DNA of 32,219 nt from Rhizophagus sp. LPA8_4_AMF (GCA_021464525.1 JADRCO010000507.1:1-32219), one strand, 5' to 3'. Positions 1 through 10,795 are shown, numbered from the stretch's first letter. The notes: generated by a model not told the origin, from the sequence alone. Program-made: numbers and translations.

Positions 1-386
1 AAAAACACGTGTGGTAAAAAATAACTGATCAGCCAATCAGAATAGGGGGTGAGCAATAACGATCTCACCCCAGGGTGAGAAATAAATTTTCCCTTTATTT
101 ATTTATTTATATATAAGTTATTATTTATTTGAAATATTCTTTACAATTAATCCAAAATTACAATTATTTAAAATGCTTAATATTTTTTAAGCGGATTTTT
201 AAAGAAAATGTTTAGAAGTGCATACAACTTAGTCCCAACAAAAAATTTTTAAGCGGCCAAATTTAAAAAATCAATTTATATCACGTAATATGATAAACTT
301 GCAATTTTATTGGCTAGATTTATATAGTTTAAATTATTAACCCTTAAACGGTTTTGCAGGCAAATTTGCCCGCAATTTCCAAATTA
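1..386. other. Left-edge intergenic stretch, no gene
   Basis: I see no coding signal here. The segment carries a CACGTG hexamer at 6-11, a small inverted repeat with 8-bp arms (GGGGTGAG at 46-53, CTCACCCC at 64-71), and an 18-bp near-palindrome at 356-373. A 6-bp AAATTA at 381-386 is the left copy of the target duplication of the element starting at 387. Confidence 0.6.
356..373. repeat. 18-bp near-palindrome, copy 1 (GCAGGCAAATTTGCCCGC)
   Basis: The sequence is a palindrome with one mismatch. A perfect version, GCAGGCAAATTTGCCTGC, lies at 32185-32202 near the other end of the window, and both copies are followed by AA. It sits 13 bp left of the MITE at 387-800. It may be the end of another dispersed element, but no partner end could be placed here. 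Confidence 0.6.
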
Positions 387-800
387 GGAGGACGTCTAAA
401 GCAGGGGCAAATCACGTGACTTCGAAAAAAATTGTTTTTCCTAAATAAATCTTTTCACCATATATACAACCATTCTAAATATACATACTAAATGTATTTT
501 TGCCTGCTCTGCAAGTTTACTTAGAACGCCGAGTAGGGTTTTGAATCCTGTTTTTGATTTATTTGACTTTTTTCATTTCGATATCCATTTTTGGATATGA
601 TTGGCAAAGTTTTGTTCATTCATATGTAAAGTCAAAAATAATATTCAGAATTCACTTTTTTTCCTTAAGTAAACTTGCAAAGCAGGTTAAAATACGCTTA
701 TTTATGATTTTAGAGTTTATATTAATCATTGTTTATAAAAAAATAATCTAAATAAAATTATAGCGAATCACGTGATTTGCCCCCGCTTTAGACGACCTCC
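387..800. mobile_element. 414-bp fold-back MITE with 33-bp terminal inverted repeats
   Basis: The ends at 387-419 and 768-800 are 33-bp inverted repeats with two mismatches, starting GGAGGWCGTCTAAAGC and ending in TCACGTGA. A 6-bp direct repeat AAATTA flanks the element at 381-386 and 801-806, as expected of a target-site duplication. A second inverted pair (503-523 and 666-686, 21 bp, one mismatch) lies almost equidistant from the two ends, so the element looks like a diverged long fold-back. A 65-codon open frame at 554-751 is hydrophobic and resembles no transposase, so the element is non-autonomous. The superfamily is uncertain. The TSD core extends into a TCCAAATTAGGA direct repeat, so the exact boundaries could shift by a few bases. 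Confidence 0.8.
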
Positions 801-1140
801 AAATTAGGATAATCAGCATTATAAAAAAATTTTCAATTTTGAGCTGCTCAAAAATCAAGGACTTACTAGTAGTATTATACATTGAAATTTGAATTTTATT
901 TTCTTCTGATTGAAAGTTTTTAATTACCTGTTTAGAATTTAATTTTCCAACAAGTAATTATTTTTGCCCTTGGTATTCACTTTAATTAAAAAGAATCAAC
1001 ATAGTGATTTAAATGCTAATTGGATTTTCAATTATCCAGGTCATCATAAAAAACTGTTGTTTAATATGATTGAAATAGAATTATTTAGTTGATGAGTTAT
1101 ATGTTATGTTAAGAATTACCAATAGACTTTGGAATTTAGT
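801..1140. other. Intergenic A+T-rich stretch
   Basis: The right copy of the MITE target duplication is at 801-806. The rest is A+T-rich sequence with no open frame of note and no repeat that I recognise. Confidence 0.5.
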
Positions 1141-1145
1141 AATAC

Positions 1146-1790
1146 ATGATTGAATCTGAATATTTTGATATAACTCATGAAATTATTATTAAAGAAATGC
1201 AGTGAATTGGTGTTCACTTTCAATTTTGGCAAGAAAAAGATTCCAATAAATGGTTATATAGGTCAAGAAAAACTTAAAGTGGTATGTAATTTTAATTTAG
1301 AAATAATTTTAGAGCCTACTTAAGTAAAGATGATAGGAAAATTATGGGATGATTTTAATGAACTTTATAGTGCTTTAAAAAATGAATATACTGATCCTAT
1401 AAAAATTTCAATCAGCTGCTAAAACATGGCTTAATTATTTTCTTACACCTTCAATCAGAAATTCTGAAGATTCTGATTTTATTAAAGGCCTTTATTATCA
1501 ACCTGTGATATCACTCTATACACACATGTATTTAATATGGCATATATGAAAATTTATGGAAAAACATAATAAATGGAATATTAAATCTTTTTCCAGTTGA
1601 AAAGAAGAACCATATGCATGTATCATTTTTTTTCCACAAAATTATAAAAGATGAAAGCAAACTTATTAATTCTAAGGTTGCAATAGTAGAAATTATTAAA
1701 GAAAACAGATCACTTTATGAATTATCTAATAATATTTCTTTTATTTGTGATAGACCTCAAAAAATTCAAATTATTAATAAAAAAAATTAA
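1146..1790 (+). pseudogene. Decayed coding stretch of unknown family
   Basis: Several coding-like pieces lie in order on the plus strand but in changing frames. From ATG 1146 the frame reads MIESEYFDITHEIIIKEMQ, meets a TGA, then continues IGVHFQFWQEKDSNKWLYRS before another stop. Next comes VKMIGKLWDDFNELYSALKN up to about 1420, then a piece containing AKTWLNYFLTPSIRNSED. The last is 80 open codons from 1548 to the TAA at 1788, beginning ENLWKNIINGILNLFPVEKK. The pieces have an ordinary amphipathic composition, unlike the flanking DNA. I do not recognise the family. Frame changes and stops suggest a dead copy, although some breaks could be unrecognised introns (a GGTATG at about 1280 and a following CTTAAG region). 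Confidence 0.4.
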
Positions 1791-2452
1791 ACCTAATGGT
1801 AAATTTAATAAGGTTTCACATTTTATACATTTTATTATTCTATATAAATTTCTAAATAAATCTATTTTTCAATTTAGACTTCTAATTTGAGATATATAAA
1901 AATTCATAGTAACATATCCAGCATAACAAAAATTATCATTAATTTCATGCTCTTTATTTTCCATCTATTCAATAACAACTTCCCCCCTTTTGTAATAAGA
2001 TTTTTTTTTAAATTTGCTTTGCAGACTGCTCTTTGATTAGCAACTATAGCTAAAGGATTAGTCTCACATGTTTTTATTCTATTGTATTCAGAAAAATTAC
2101 GTGATTCATTGGTAATTTAGTAAACTATATACGTTTTTTGTCCTTAGTCATAATGTTTTATTGATCAATGCTCATCATTAAAAATATAATTTAGTTGTTT
2201 TTTCCCCTAACTCCCTTGAAAAAACATTTGTAAATACCTTTCTTAGCTTGAAAAGTATGAATAAATTTACGAAAAATTGAGAAAAGTTGACTTTTGGTAT
2301 AGGAAAAAGAAACCTTTGACGTCCAGTCCTAGTGTGATTTTTGCTTAATTTCTTATGAATATATAAATATACAAAAATTTCTTGAAATTCTTTAATTGTT
2401 CGTAGTGGTAATATGTCTATATGTTCTGTAGGTTTATTATATTTACTGATAG
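1791..2452. other. Intergenic A+T-rich stretch
   Basis: There is no convincing gene. A 97-codon minus-strand frame at 2178-2471 has no recognisable domain and ends in a lysine/phenylalanine-rich tail typical of random A+T-rich DNA. Confidence 0.4.
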
Positions 2453-2578
2453 TTTTGTGATGTAGTAACAAGCCACATTCTGAATGAAATGAAAAGGCAT
2501 ACTTTACAAAGAAAATTTGGCGAAGAAGGTGTTTGGAAAGAAGAATTTGACTCCATTACGTTAATTAGAAAATTATAA
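2453..2578 (+). pseudogene. Possible coding fragment (about 41 residues)
   Basis: A plus-strand frame after TAG 2450-2452 reads FCDVVTSHILNEMKRHTLQR and then a charged tail with KFGEEGVWKEEFDS, ending in TAA at 2576-2578. It has a balanced, protein-like composition, unlike the surrounding low-complexity frames. It has no start codon context of its own, except an internal ATG, and no recognised domain. It could be a remnant exon or chance. Confidence 0.18.
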
Positions 2579-3677
2579 ATACAAATTTATTAATAAAGCG
2601 TTAAAGACATCTTACAGAACAAATAAATAATAAAATAATGTTTATAAAATATTTTTATTATTATATTAACGCTAAATATACTTTACCCAACTAAAATATT
2701 GTCTAATTAACCAATACCTTCTTAAAAAAAGCTTCATATTTATGAGTTTTGACTAAGAAAATTATGAAAAAAATATTAATACGTGTAAAACGAACAACAG
2801 ACTTTAAAAGCAAAATAAAGTGATATTGAACAAGTATAAATTAAATACCTTCATGGACATTGCCTTGTTAAAAAATTTGGATGGATTTTGAAAAGCGTCG
2901 ATAGGTTAGACGCGAATTTTACTATGTATTTTTTTTAGTATACGAACATCATTTTTGATGGGCCTTATTAAATTTAGTTTATTAATCACCTGTTTAATAT
3001 TTATTACACCAATTTTTGGGGACCGCAAATTCAGCCCAATTCTAAGGATCAGCACATTTGTTACTAATGCCGTAATGTTGGCGGCCCTATAGATAAGCAG
3101 GAGTAGTTTCCCCCACCCGCTTAAGTACCAACATGTCAAGCAGATTTTTGATGATGAGAATTTTTATCCATAGCTGAAGCACGATAGGTTACTGGAATAC
3201 TACTGGAATTGATAATATTGGGCTAGTATGTTAGGGACTTCAAGCTCATGCTGGGTATTGCTAGGAGCAACGATGTATGATAAATGTTAAATTATTCAAA
3301 TACTACGAAAGAATTTCATTAATTATTAAATTAAAAATCCTGAAAATTAGTGTGAATTTAGACGCACCTATCTTTGTTCTTATACACTGGATCTGCAATG
3401 TCAAGAAAAATCCTAGTTCTTTAATCTACTGATCACGAATTAAGATTTCATCCCTATATTAATGCACATATTCTTTAACGATCAGAATGTATATAATCGA
3501 TAGGAGGTCCATTACTACTCTGTTATCCATATCACAAAGTAGGCTTTTTTATTTGCATTAAAAAAAAGCTGGTTTTTTTATTATTTTGAGGCGCAAATTT
3601 TACCGATGTAACTGCTATAACAAAGTTACGTCAATAATGTCATTGCAGCTGCTCACATAGAAATGTTATAATTGTAT
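2579..3677. other. Intergenic stretch without a supported gene
   Basis: The stretch is A+T-rich with a locally less A+T-rich patch at about 3000-3140 (containing GGCGGCCC and CCCCCACCCGC). A 77-codon minus-strand frame covers that patch, but it matches no family that I know. The patch may be an old repeat fragment. Confidence 0.4.
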
Positions 3678-3762
3678 GTTATTGTACAGGTATGCTTAAT
3701 AATGGTATGATGTAGCACAAAGTGCCACATCAGAATCATTATTAAGCAGCCTGTACAATAAC
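3678..3762. repeat. 85-nt hairpin with 41-nt arms and AAA loop
   Basis: The left arm 3678-3718 (starts GTTATTGTACAGG) pairs with the right arm 3722-3762 (ends CCTGTACAATAAC) with few mismatches, leaving only AAA at 3719-3721 as the loop. The similarity weakens but does not stop immediately outside the arms. The shape fits either a very short fold-back MITE or the precursor of a small RNA. No coding frame crosses it. Confidence 0.8.
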
Positions 3763-4437
3763 AATATTATTATCCAGACATATTAATTAAACTTTTTTAT
3801 ACTTTTATAAGCTTTATATTAAATCTAATATTATGTTATCAAATTAATATAATTAATTAGTTTTATAAAATCACAATTAAATTATATTAAGCAAATATTG
3901 TACAGTACAACAAGCATTTTACTAATTTATACTTCTTATTGGATATATATGAATACTAGACAAAATACTAGATAATGTAAAGCTAACATAATTTGACCAT
4001 TAAAGCTAAATTATTTTTAAATTTGACTATAAAGCTATAATTTATTTTTTAAATTTGACCATATCATTAAATTTAAAAAACACCCTGTAGAAAGTTGTGA
4101 GTTTTCTTTTCTGCTCATCTTCTAGTTTCATTGGAATCTATTTTTATACCATATGGCTTGAATAAGTCGTGAATTTATTCTATCATTAATGAATCCAGTT
4201 CGTCTCATGTTGTTGGACAATTCATAGGTAGACAACCTGAATTGTTGCATAAAGGCTCGATGGTTTGAACGTTATCGAATAGGAGTGAATCCTTTGTTCT
4301 TGCTGTGGCCTGAAGTTCCTTTAAAAAAAAAAAATTGGTAACTAACATTTTTAAATTTATTTTTGTTGGGAATGGAATAATATACATACAAAAGTGAAAA
4401 GTCTCATCTAATTCAAAATGTTTATTTTTAAGGTTGG
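3763..4437. other. Intergenic A+T-rich stretch
   Basis: There is no gene. Two near-repeated phrases around 3990-4060 (TTTGACCAT/TTTGACTAT plus TAAAGCTA) show a local imperfect duplication of about 35 bp. Confidence 0.4.
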
Positions 4438-4530
4438 TTAACCTGAATCCAATATTAGTTACCCTGATTTCAATGCCAGATTGTCTAGTTTCCAAGTTAG
4501 TCAACTGGTTTCAATGTTAGCTAACTTGCC
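4438..4530. repeat. Degenerate minisatellite, about 21-bp unit, four copies
   Basis: Successive phrases of the type GTTAACCTGAATCCAATATTA, ACCCTGATTTCAATGCC, CTAGTTTCCAAGTTAG and AACTGGTTTCAATGTTAG follow one another with a spacing of about 20-22 bp. On the minus strand this gives an imperfect seven-residue period (LTNL/VTNI/TNLE). I do not regard the frame as a gene. Confidence 0.45.
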
Positions 4531-4916
4531 GTTAATTAAACAAAGACTGTGTGTTGTCAGTGTTGATGAGATGTGCCAGGTTTGTGGCACAGTCGATCAG
4601 GAGGATGTGGGAAGAGAAAAACGAAATTTTTGTTTAAAGTATTTTTTAAAGAAAGACGTTGAAATTTTTTGGAGAGAAAGATGTTGAAATTTTTTTTCAG
4701 AGAAAAAAGTATTTTTTAGAGTAAGTCGGTTTGAGTAATATATATACTTGTGAAAACTTTTTTTTTCATCATGACTAATAATAAAATAGAAAACGATCAG
4801 AAAAATTGATTTATCAGTAAAAAATTTAAGTGAAAGTAATGGTTAAGGGGAATCTTAACTGTTCCAATACTTATCTGTTCCCCCTCATCAGCCTCATCAG
4901 CGATTACGATATGCAA

Positions 4917-5009
4917 TATACTGGTTCTATATATAGACCATAAAATTTGATCAACACTGCCGTACCGTACTGACTCTATAATAATTTCTCTATATATAGA
5001 ACCAGTATA
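4917..5009. repeat. Inverted repeat, perfect 21-bp arms, 51-bp spacer
   Basis: The left arm 4917-4937 (starts TATACTGGTTCTATATATAG) is exactly complementary to the right arm 4989-5009. Beyond the arms, GTACCGTACTG in the spacer and GTACAGTACG just outside the right arm are also related in inverted orientation. It may be a small fold-back element or a solo pair of element ends. Confidence 0.75.
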
Positions 5010-5831
5010 GTACAGTACGAGATGATTCTTTCTCTCCCTCTTCTTTTTTATCTTTCTTTTCTATCTTCTTTTTTTATTCTTTCATATATCAAGTTTGGAA
5101 ACTAAATATTTCCAACCAACAAATGTATCCCGACCGTCACATGATTACTAAATAATCACGAGGTTCACGATTGCATACTCAGCTTACTTTTATATGTATT
5201 TTTCTATTAAAACTACTGTACATGTATTTCAAAAAAAACCGTCAAAGATAAATGTTGTACAAAATGAATCTGACCAATAATATTCGTCAAGACATGTTAC
5301 CGAAAATTTTTGGTAGCTTGCCTGCTTATTTTATATTCATTTTTTTTATATTTTTTATATAAAGTACAAAATAAATTGTTCTTAAGAGTATCGGTAATAG
5401 GAGGTTAAGAATATACTTTGATAATAAAGAATGTACGTTGGAACGTCAAAATTTGATTAGGGTTCACCAATATCGGCTTAGTACATTTAAAGGCAGAAAT
5501 TTTAGGGGTTCATTATTTTTTTTCAGTATCAGTGCTAGTTAATCTCTCAAATATCTGACAACTAAATTAATTAGTAAAGTAATGAATTTTTTTTTTCTTC
5601 CAATTAATCATGTATAATCATAATAAAGTGGGAAATTGTTACCTAATTATGTCACATCTATGTTGTTCCTATTTTTTTTAATACATGAAATAAATTTCGC
5701 TTTCACGTGATCTGTGATTACAACCGTTATTTTTATTTTACATATTTATATTATATACACATAAATAAAGAAAATATGATGATATGATGTTTGCAACATT
5801 GTTCATAAAATATACAATAAACTCATTATCT
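5010..5831. other. Intergenic: 3' flank of the BTB-TLDc gene
   Basis: A pyrimidine-rich run (CTTTCTCTCCC then TTCTTTTTT) occupies about 5028-5090. A CACGTG hexamer is at 5704-5709. I see no gene. Confidence 0.45.
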
Positions 5832-7499
5832 TTATTTGTCCTTTCCAAACAAAGTTTTAATAAATGTAGATACTCTACTGAGACGTTTTTCATCGACCAC
5901 TTCATTACCAAGATTTTCTTTTTCGATTTGACTAAATCCATTCGATAATCCAGTTTCGATCTGACTGGTTCTAGTTGAACCGTTTATTCTCAAGCTTTGA
6001 CTTGTTCGACTTGTTCGACTAATCCTTTTTGAATTTTTTATTGCTGTTTCTCTTGTAACTTGAAAAACTTCATAATCATCTACATAAAACATTCCTTTTG
6101 GTATACCATCAAGTTTAGGATAAGAAGATGGATTGCTACCAATCCAAGTACAATTATAATTATATAGATCATTGAAACCAAATATTTCTGAATTACAAAT
6201 TATAGATTGTGGATTACCATTACTATAGCATATATTTGCAGTTTGAAGTTTCCTTCTATCTGAAAATTTGAATATATAACTATTCATTGCTGATTTAGTG
6301 ATACCACTTGAATCCCATCCAATTGAACTATATCCTCCAACTATTTTTTCTGAATCACTGATTTTTATTATGATAAGAGCGGCCCCTTTATTATCGCATT
6401 TCGCATGAAAATCTTTAGGCATGCTACCATCTCTACTAGCTCTATAAATAAGATCAAATTTATGAGTAATATTACCACTACATCTATCAATCCAATTCGA
6501 AAAAAGTGTCAAGTGTCTTCGATTAATAATTGTAGAATCAGGTCGAGGTTTTAAACATCTCGGCATATGCATAGTAGGAGTCGGTTCGTATCTAGTATTT
6601 AAATAAAATTTTAAAATATCTTCTTTTAGCTTGTGAGGTAAAATATCTTCATAACTTGAAAGTTTATGAAAGTAATCATTAGAGGATATTTCAAAAAATT
6701 CAATTAAATGAATAAATCTACGAAGAATGGTCTTAATAGAGATGATTTGATTATTAAATGCTTGTTGCTTCATATTTTGTGCTAATACCCATTTAATTAA
6801 AATATCCCAAATTTCAGATTCTTTTAAATTTAAATCATCTTGTTCTAGAATAGTTTCTAATAAATAATCGGGAAGATTAATAAATTCATCAGATTCGAAT
6901 AAAAATTCAGGATTAGAACAGATTATTTTCACGCAAATTTTTTGTAAATTAACGATAAATTCACAACAATGAATGACTTGAAGAATTCCAATCGGGTCAC
7001 TTTGTATGAATCTTTTATGATTTTTAATTATAAAATCTTCAGTAATTATAATTAGTCTATTCAGCATGAATTTATTAGAAGCGGATATAATATTTAAAAG
7101 TACGAATCCAGGGATTTTATCAAAATTAATATGACCAGTATAAAAGTATCTAATAAAAAAAGAAAGAATCAATTTTATAATAAACACATGAACTACATTA
7201 ATTTATATGTTAAATTAATAATTAATAACAACTTACTTTAGAATAACCTCAAAAGCCTGAGGAAGAATCTTTGGTTCCTTAATTATATATTTTCCATTTT
7301 CTTTATCGGTAAATTCATTAGAGAATTTGTATTCAAAATATTCGGATCTACAACGTAAAATAATAGAATGCACATGAAATTCTTTAAAGTTATGACCTTC
7401 TCCAACATGAATAATAACATTAGATTCCGTTTTATTTTCTAGAAGTTTTCCAAAAGATTCAGATATCTCAGATTCAAGTTTAATATATGACGATGACAT
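5832..7499 (-). CDS. BTB-BACK-TLDc domain protein
   Basis: Two exons on the minus strand, 7499-7237 and 7149-5832, encode 526 residues. Residues 1-115 form a BTB/POZ domain: FGKLLENKTESNVIIHVGEG, then FHVHSIILRCRSEYF, and YFYTGHI at the exon junction. A BACK-like helical region follows to about residue 230 (LPDYLLETILEQDDL, WVLAQN). A TLDc domain lies at about 260-440, with ITHKFDLIYRASRDG, GGYSSIGWDSSG, IFKFSD and a GMFYVDDYEVFQV end. The C-terminal tail is Ser/Arg-rich. BTB-BACK proteins commonly act as cullin-3 substrate adaptors, while the TLDc fold is linked to oxidative-stress proteins and V-ATPase regulation. The exact role of the fungal BTB-TLDc proteins is not known to me. The start at 7499 gives the full BTB N-terminus. 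The family is hugely expanded in Rhizophagus. Confidence 0.93.
7150..7236 (-). other. Intron of the BTB-TLDc gene (87 nt)
   Basis: The donor is AAA|GTAAGT and the acceptor TTTTATTAG|ATAC. Splicing turns an apparent stop after VILK into VILKYFYTGHI, which restores the conserved end of the BTB domain. This is the evidence that the two open frames are one gene. Confidence 0.92.
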
Positions 7500-8619
7500 A
7501 TTTGTAAGTTTCCTAACTCACGGAAAGAGGAAAAAAGAGAAATTTAATTACTTTAACTCTTTTTTTCCCGTTTTTGAAATAAAAATGCAATGCACTACAG
7601 CATCCTAAAAACCAATCGAATCGTTACATGAGTTCAGCCAAAAATCCGGTTTATTTAAAGCCAAATTTAATTTGTGTTACTCGAATGATATTTTTTTAAA
7701 AAACAGAGATTTCGCAATCGTTTGTGATAAAAACTTTCGTATTATATGGAATTTCCAAAATATTTATTAGATATTATGCAGCTTTGTTTATAAACTACTC
7801 ATGTAGGTTGTATAAATGATCAACCAAATTGGGTGAATTGTATGACGATTTTAATATTATGCTGCTGTATGTGATGGGAACATTCTTTATGATAAAATGC
7901 AATCTGCAATCAATGACATTGTCCATCTTACCAAATTCGGGTGAATCCGGAGGTATTTAGTGTACAAAAGAGGATAAAACTTTTAATATCAGATATGGAA
8001 AAAAAGCGCCAAATGATTTTCCTTAAAGGAGTTAATAAATTTTTAATGATAAATTTTTTATTACAAAAAAAAAAAATTTTGGTATTTTATGGTTTAACCT
8101 CTGTTTGAAAGAGTCACATGTTCATGGATCTACGAGTACGCCAATCTAAAATATTTGTTTAGAATTTTCGTGAAATGTTTGTTACTCTTTATAATAGTTT
8201 AAACTTATTTTGGCATTTTTCAAATTTCAACACGTTGTTTAATGGATTTCATGATGTTACGCATATTAGTTATTTGTATATCCAAACCAATCAATTCTTT
8301 TCAAATGATTTATCGTTTGTTTTGTTAAACCTTACAAAAAAAATGTGCATAAAACGTAGTTCGATACGTTATGAAATGTCTTTGAATTTATTAGTGCGTA
8401 CGTTTTCTGCACGGAGTTTATGGGCCACTAATGCTACAAACATTATATGTAAATATAAACAAGCCAAGATTTTATTATTGAATCGTAACTTGATCCGATA
8501 ATTCCGCATGTATCACCCCTATTAGTAATTGCCTGTTCTACAATAAATACAATAAATATTGTAACTTAAATAAAAGATAAATTGGTTGAGATAATACTTA
8601 TTTGGTATTATTAAAATTT
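7500..8619. other. Upstream region of the BTB-TLDc gene; no other gene supported
   Basis: The first 150 bp should hold the promoter (minus orientation), but no clear TATA element stands out. A 108-codon plus-strand frame at 8175-8501 is rich in Leu, Asn, Phe and Ser with no domain, and I treat it as chance. An A-run is at about 8066-8078. Confidence 0.4.
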
Positions 8620-8802
8620 ATGAAGATAACGAAAATAATGCCATCCCTGGAAGTTATTGACTGAATCATACATAAACATATAATTACTTCGGCAGAAACA
8701 TTGAAAAAGTCCGTGAAAGTGTATCAGCCATGGTTTACTAAACACATAGAATTGGAAAAATTCTTTAATTATGCAAATTTCAACGATGATTCCGAGCAAT
8801 AA
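8620..8802 (+). pseudogene. Possible short coding remnant
   Basis: From ATG 8620 the frame reads MKITKIMPSLEVID, hits TGA at 8662-8664, and continues with a protein-like stretch containing TSAETLKKSVKVYQPWFTKH and ELEKFFNYANFNDDSEQ to TAA 8800-8802. The composition is more protein-like than the overlapping minus-strand frame. I do not recognise the family. It could be the tail of a dead gene or chance. Confidence 0.2.
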
Positions 8803-9932
8803 TTATGTACATATATAGGTAACAGGAAAGGTCAAAAATTTTATAATAGCTTACACAAGGGTTTTTATTAAGATAAATAATCAAGCTCGGCATGTGATTT
8901 CACAAAATAACTAAAATATGTTTTCTTCACCGCTCCCCTGTCCTAAGTGCAAATAAACCCCGGAAGATAACGCTCACATCACCACACGTCTGACATCCTT
9001 TGCACAATTTAAAGAGATATTTCCCAAATATAAGAAACACTCTTAAAAGAACATAGTGATTCCTTTTTCCCTTCTGATTTAGAAATAAGAATCAATCAAA
9101 GTCTTTCCATTATTTTCTTTAGGCTCAATAACGAATGTTCATCCGATCGATATCTCTTTTAACACGAAATTATATTCCAAGTAAGGTTGACGCCTCAACT
9201 GTTTTTTAAATAGTTGCGAAATTACGGCTACATAAAAATTTAGAGTTGCGAGCTGCGAGTTGCGATTAGTAAGGTCTAGTTGCGGCCACATCTTTAATTC
9301 CAAGAGATCTTAGTTGTTTATTTCACAACTATATTGAAAAGAACATGCAAGACAACAACTTTTAATTTCTTTCGTGAAGCCATTTATTGAAAAATTTAAT
9401 ACATTGATATAGAAGCCTCGTAATACTTTATTTAAAGAATGGGAACATTATAAAAAAGAAGAAAATTTATTATCGATCACACGTAGATAAAACTCGACGT
9501 AAAAGCGGTTGAACCGTAGCACCAACACCAAACGATACAACTAATTATCAACGTACGTTGGACTTCTTGTAACTTCCTACATTACGCATACCTTACAAAT
9601 ATATAATATCCCTTCAGCAATGGAAATTCACAAGCTATGTTCATTTATTTTAAAAATTTTCATAATAAATATTAGCCAAAATTAAGTAAATGAAAAATAT
9701 GACATTAACAATAAATAAATACTGCTAATTTATGCTAATTTAAGCAAATCCAATCTCATGTGGAATAATCTTGTTACCTATACGGGTCCATGTTGATTAT
9801 TGGATGTGCGGATAAATCCTCTCCAATAAAGAGAATACAAAAAAGGTATATCGCTCGTAATTAGTATAGAGAAGTAAATTGGTAATCATTGTATCCCAGG
9901 CTAAAGTCCCGATTTACTGTTTTGCGTGAATA
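8803..9932. other. Intergenic stretch
   Basis: There is no supported gene. Short iterations of GTTGCGA/GCTGCGA occur at about 9245-9266. The perfect palindrome CAACGTACGTTG lies at about 9548-9559. The rest is A+T-rich unique-looking sequence. Confidence 0.4.
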
Positions 9933-10347
9933 CAGTCAGACCTCTATGTACCGATATTCTATGTACCGATAATTGCCTGTACTGATAAATTTTCCATGTC
10001 CCGTTTCACAACTAATAAAAAAATCTCGTTGTACCGATATTATATATAGTTTCACGATGTAACATGTACCGATACTTTTCTTTGCCCCTTTATAATTAAC
10101 ACATAGTAAGATGTACCGATATTTTAGGTTACACTGATATTAATTTGGGCCAACACTATAAATTTGGCCTGAATTAACATATCACATGACATGTGATTTT
10201 ATTAGCTATCTGAAGGGTGCATAATGCTGGCAAGAATTGGATTTTTGGCCCGCATTATGATTCACTGATGACCAATATGTAACGATAATTTGATATACCG
10301 ATATATTTTCCCCAAAACAACAGTATCGGTACATAGAGGTCCGACTG
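9933..10347. mobile_element. 415-bp MITE, TA target duplication, CAGTC ends, with iterated TGTACCGATA
   Basis: The ends 9933-9956 and 10324-10347 are 24-bp inverted repeats with one mismatch (CAGTCAGACCTCTATGTACC against CAGTCGGACCTCTATGTACC, then GATA). TA dinucleotides flank at 9931-9932 and 10348-10349. The 10-mer TGTACCGATA, part of the terminal repeat, recurs in direct orientation at 9947, 9962, 10030, 10063 and 10112 and inverted at 10324, plus single-base variants such as TGTACTGATA (9978). There is no transposase frame. TA duplication with CAGT-starting ends fits the Tc1/mariner/pogo superfamily (established pattern). The iterated motif probably reflects transposase-binding sites (inference). 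Confidence 0.85.
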
Positions 10348-10795
10348 TATTACGCTATTTTTTGTAGTACAATGTTTATACCAGTTTAGGATTTCACTAA
10401 TTCGTCTTTTAAACAATCTAGCCGAACTACATCACAGAAAGTAAAGTGATGTTACGCGTATTAATCAATGCAATTTGTAAATAAAGAGGTATATATTTTT
10501 GATGAGATAAACTATTGCGCATACTTTATAGACAACATGGAATATGTAATGGGATCAGGAATTCGCAAATGAAATGATGATTTAATTTTTGATTGTAGGC
10601 TTTTTTTCTTGCTCTTGAGTCTGTCTCTTTTCTTCATTATTAGTCATTATGTATCTCAGGAGCCTCTTAGATAAAGTTCTACTGTCAACATGTAATATAT
10701 ATCACGTGACTACTTCTGTTCGTGAGATTATAAGCATTTCTTTTTAAAAAAAAATAAAGTAATAGCCAATGATGTGCTGGAAGTAAATTCAAATA
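10348..10795. other. Spacer between two MITEs
   Basis: There is no gene. A CACGTG is at 10703-10708. An A-run is at about 10746-10754. TA at 10794-10795 is the left target duplication of the next element. Confidence 0.5.

Noticed and set aside
533-556. GGTTTTGAATCC as a tRNA T-arm
   Set aside because: No acceptor, D-arm or anticodon stem can be built around it.
554-751. 65-codon plus-strand frame as a gene
   Set aside because: It lies inside the fold-back MITE, is dominated by Phe/Ile/Lys from A+T-rich codons, and spans the inner inverted repeat; no domain.
2178-2471. 97-codon minus-strand frame as a gene
   Set aside because: No recognisable domain, no splice context, low-complexity C-terminus.
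4205-4504. 99-codon minus-strand frame as a gene
   Set aside because: Its N-terminal part is the product of a degenerate minisatellite and the rest has no domain.
8175-8501. 108-codon plus-strand frame as a gene
   Set aside because: Composition of random A+T-rich sequence and no domain on either strand.
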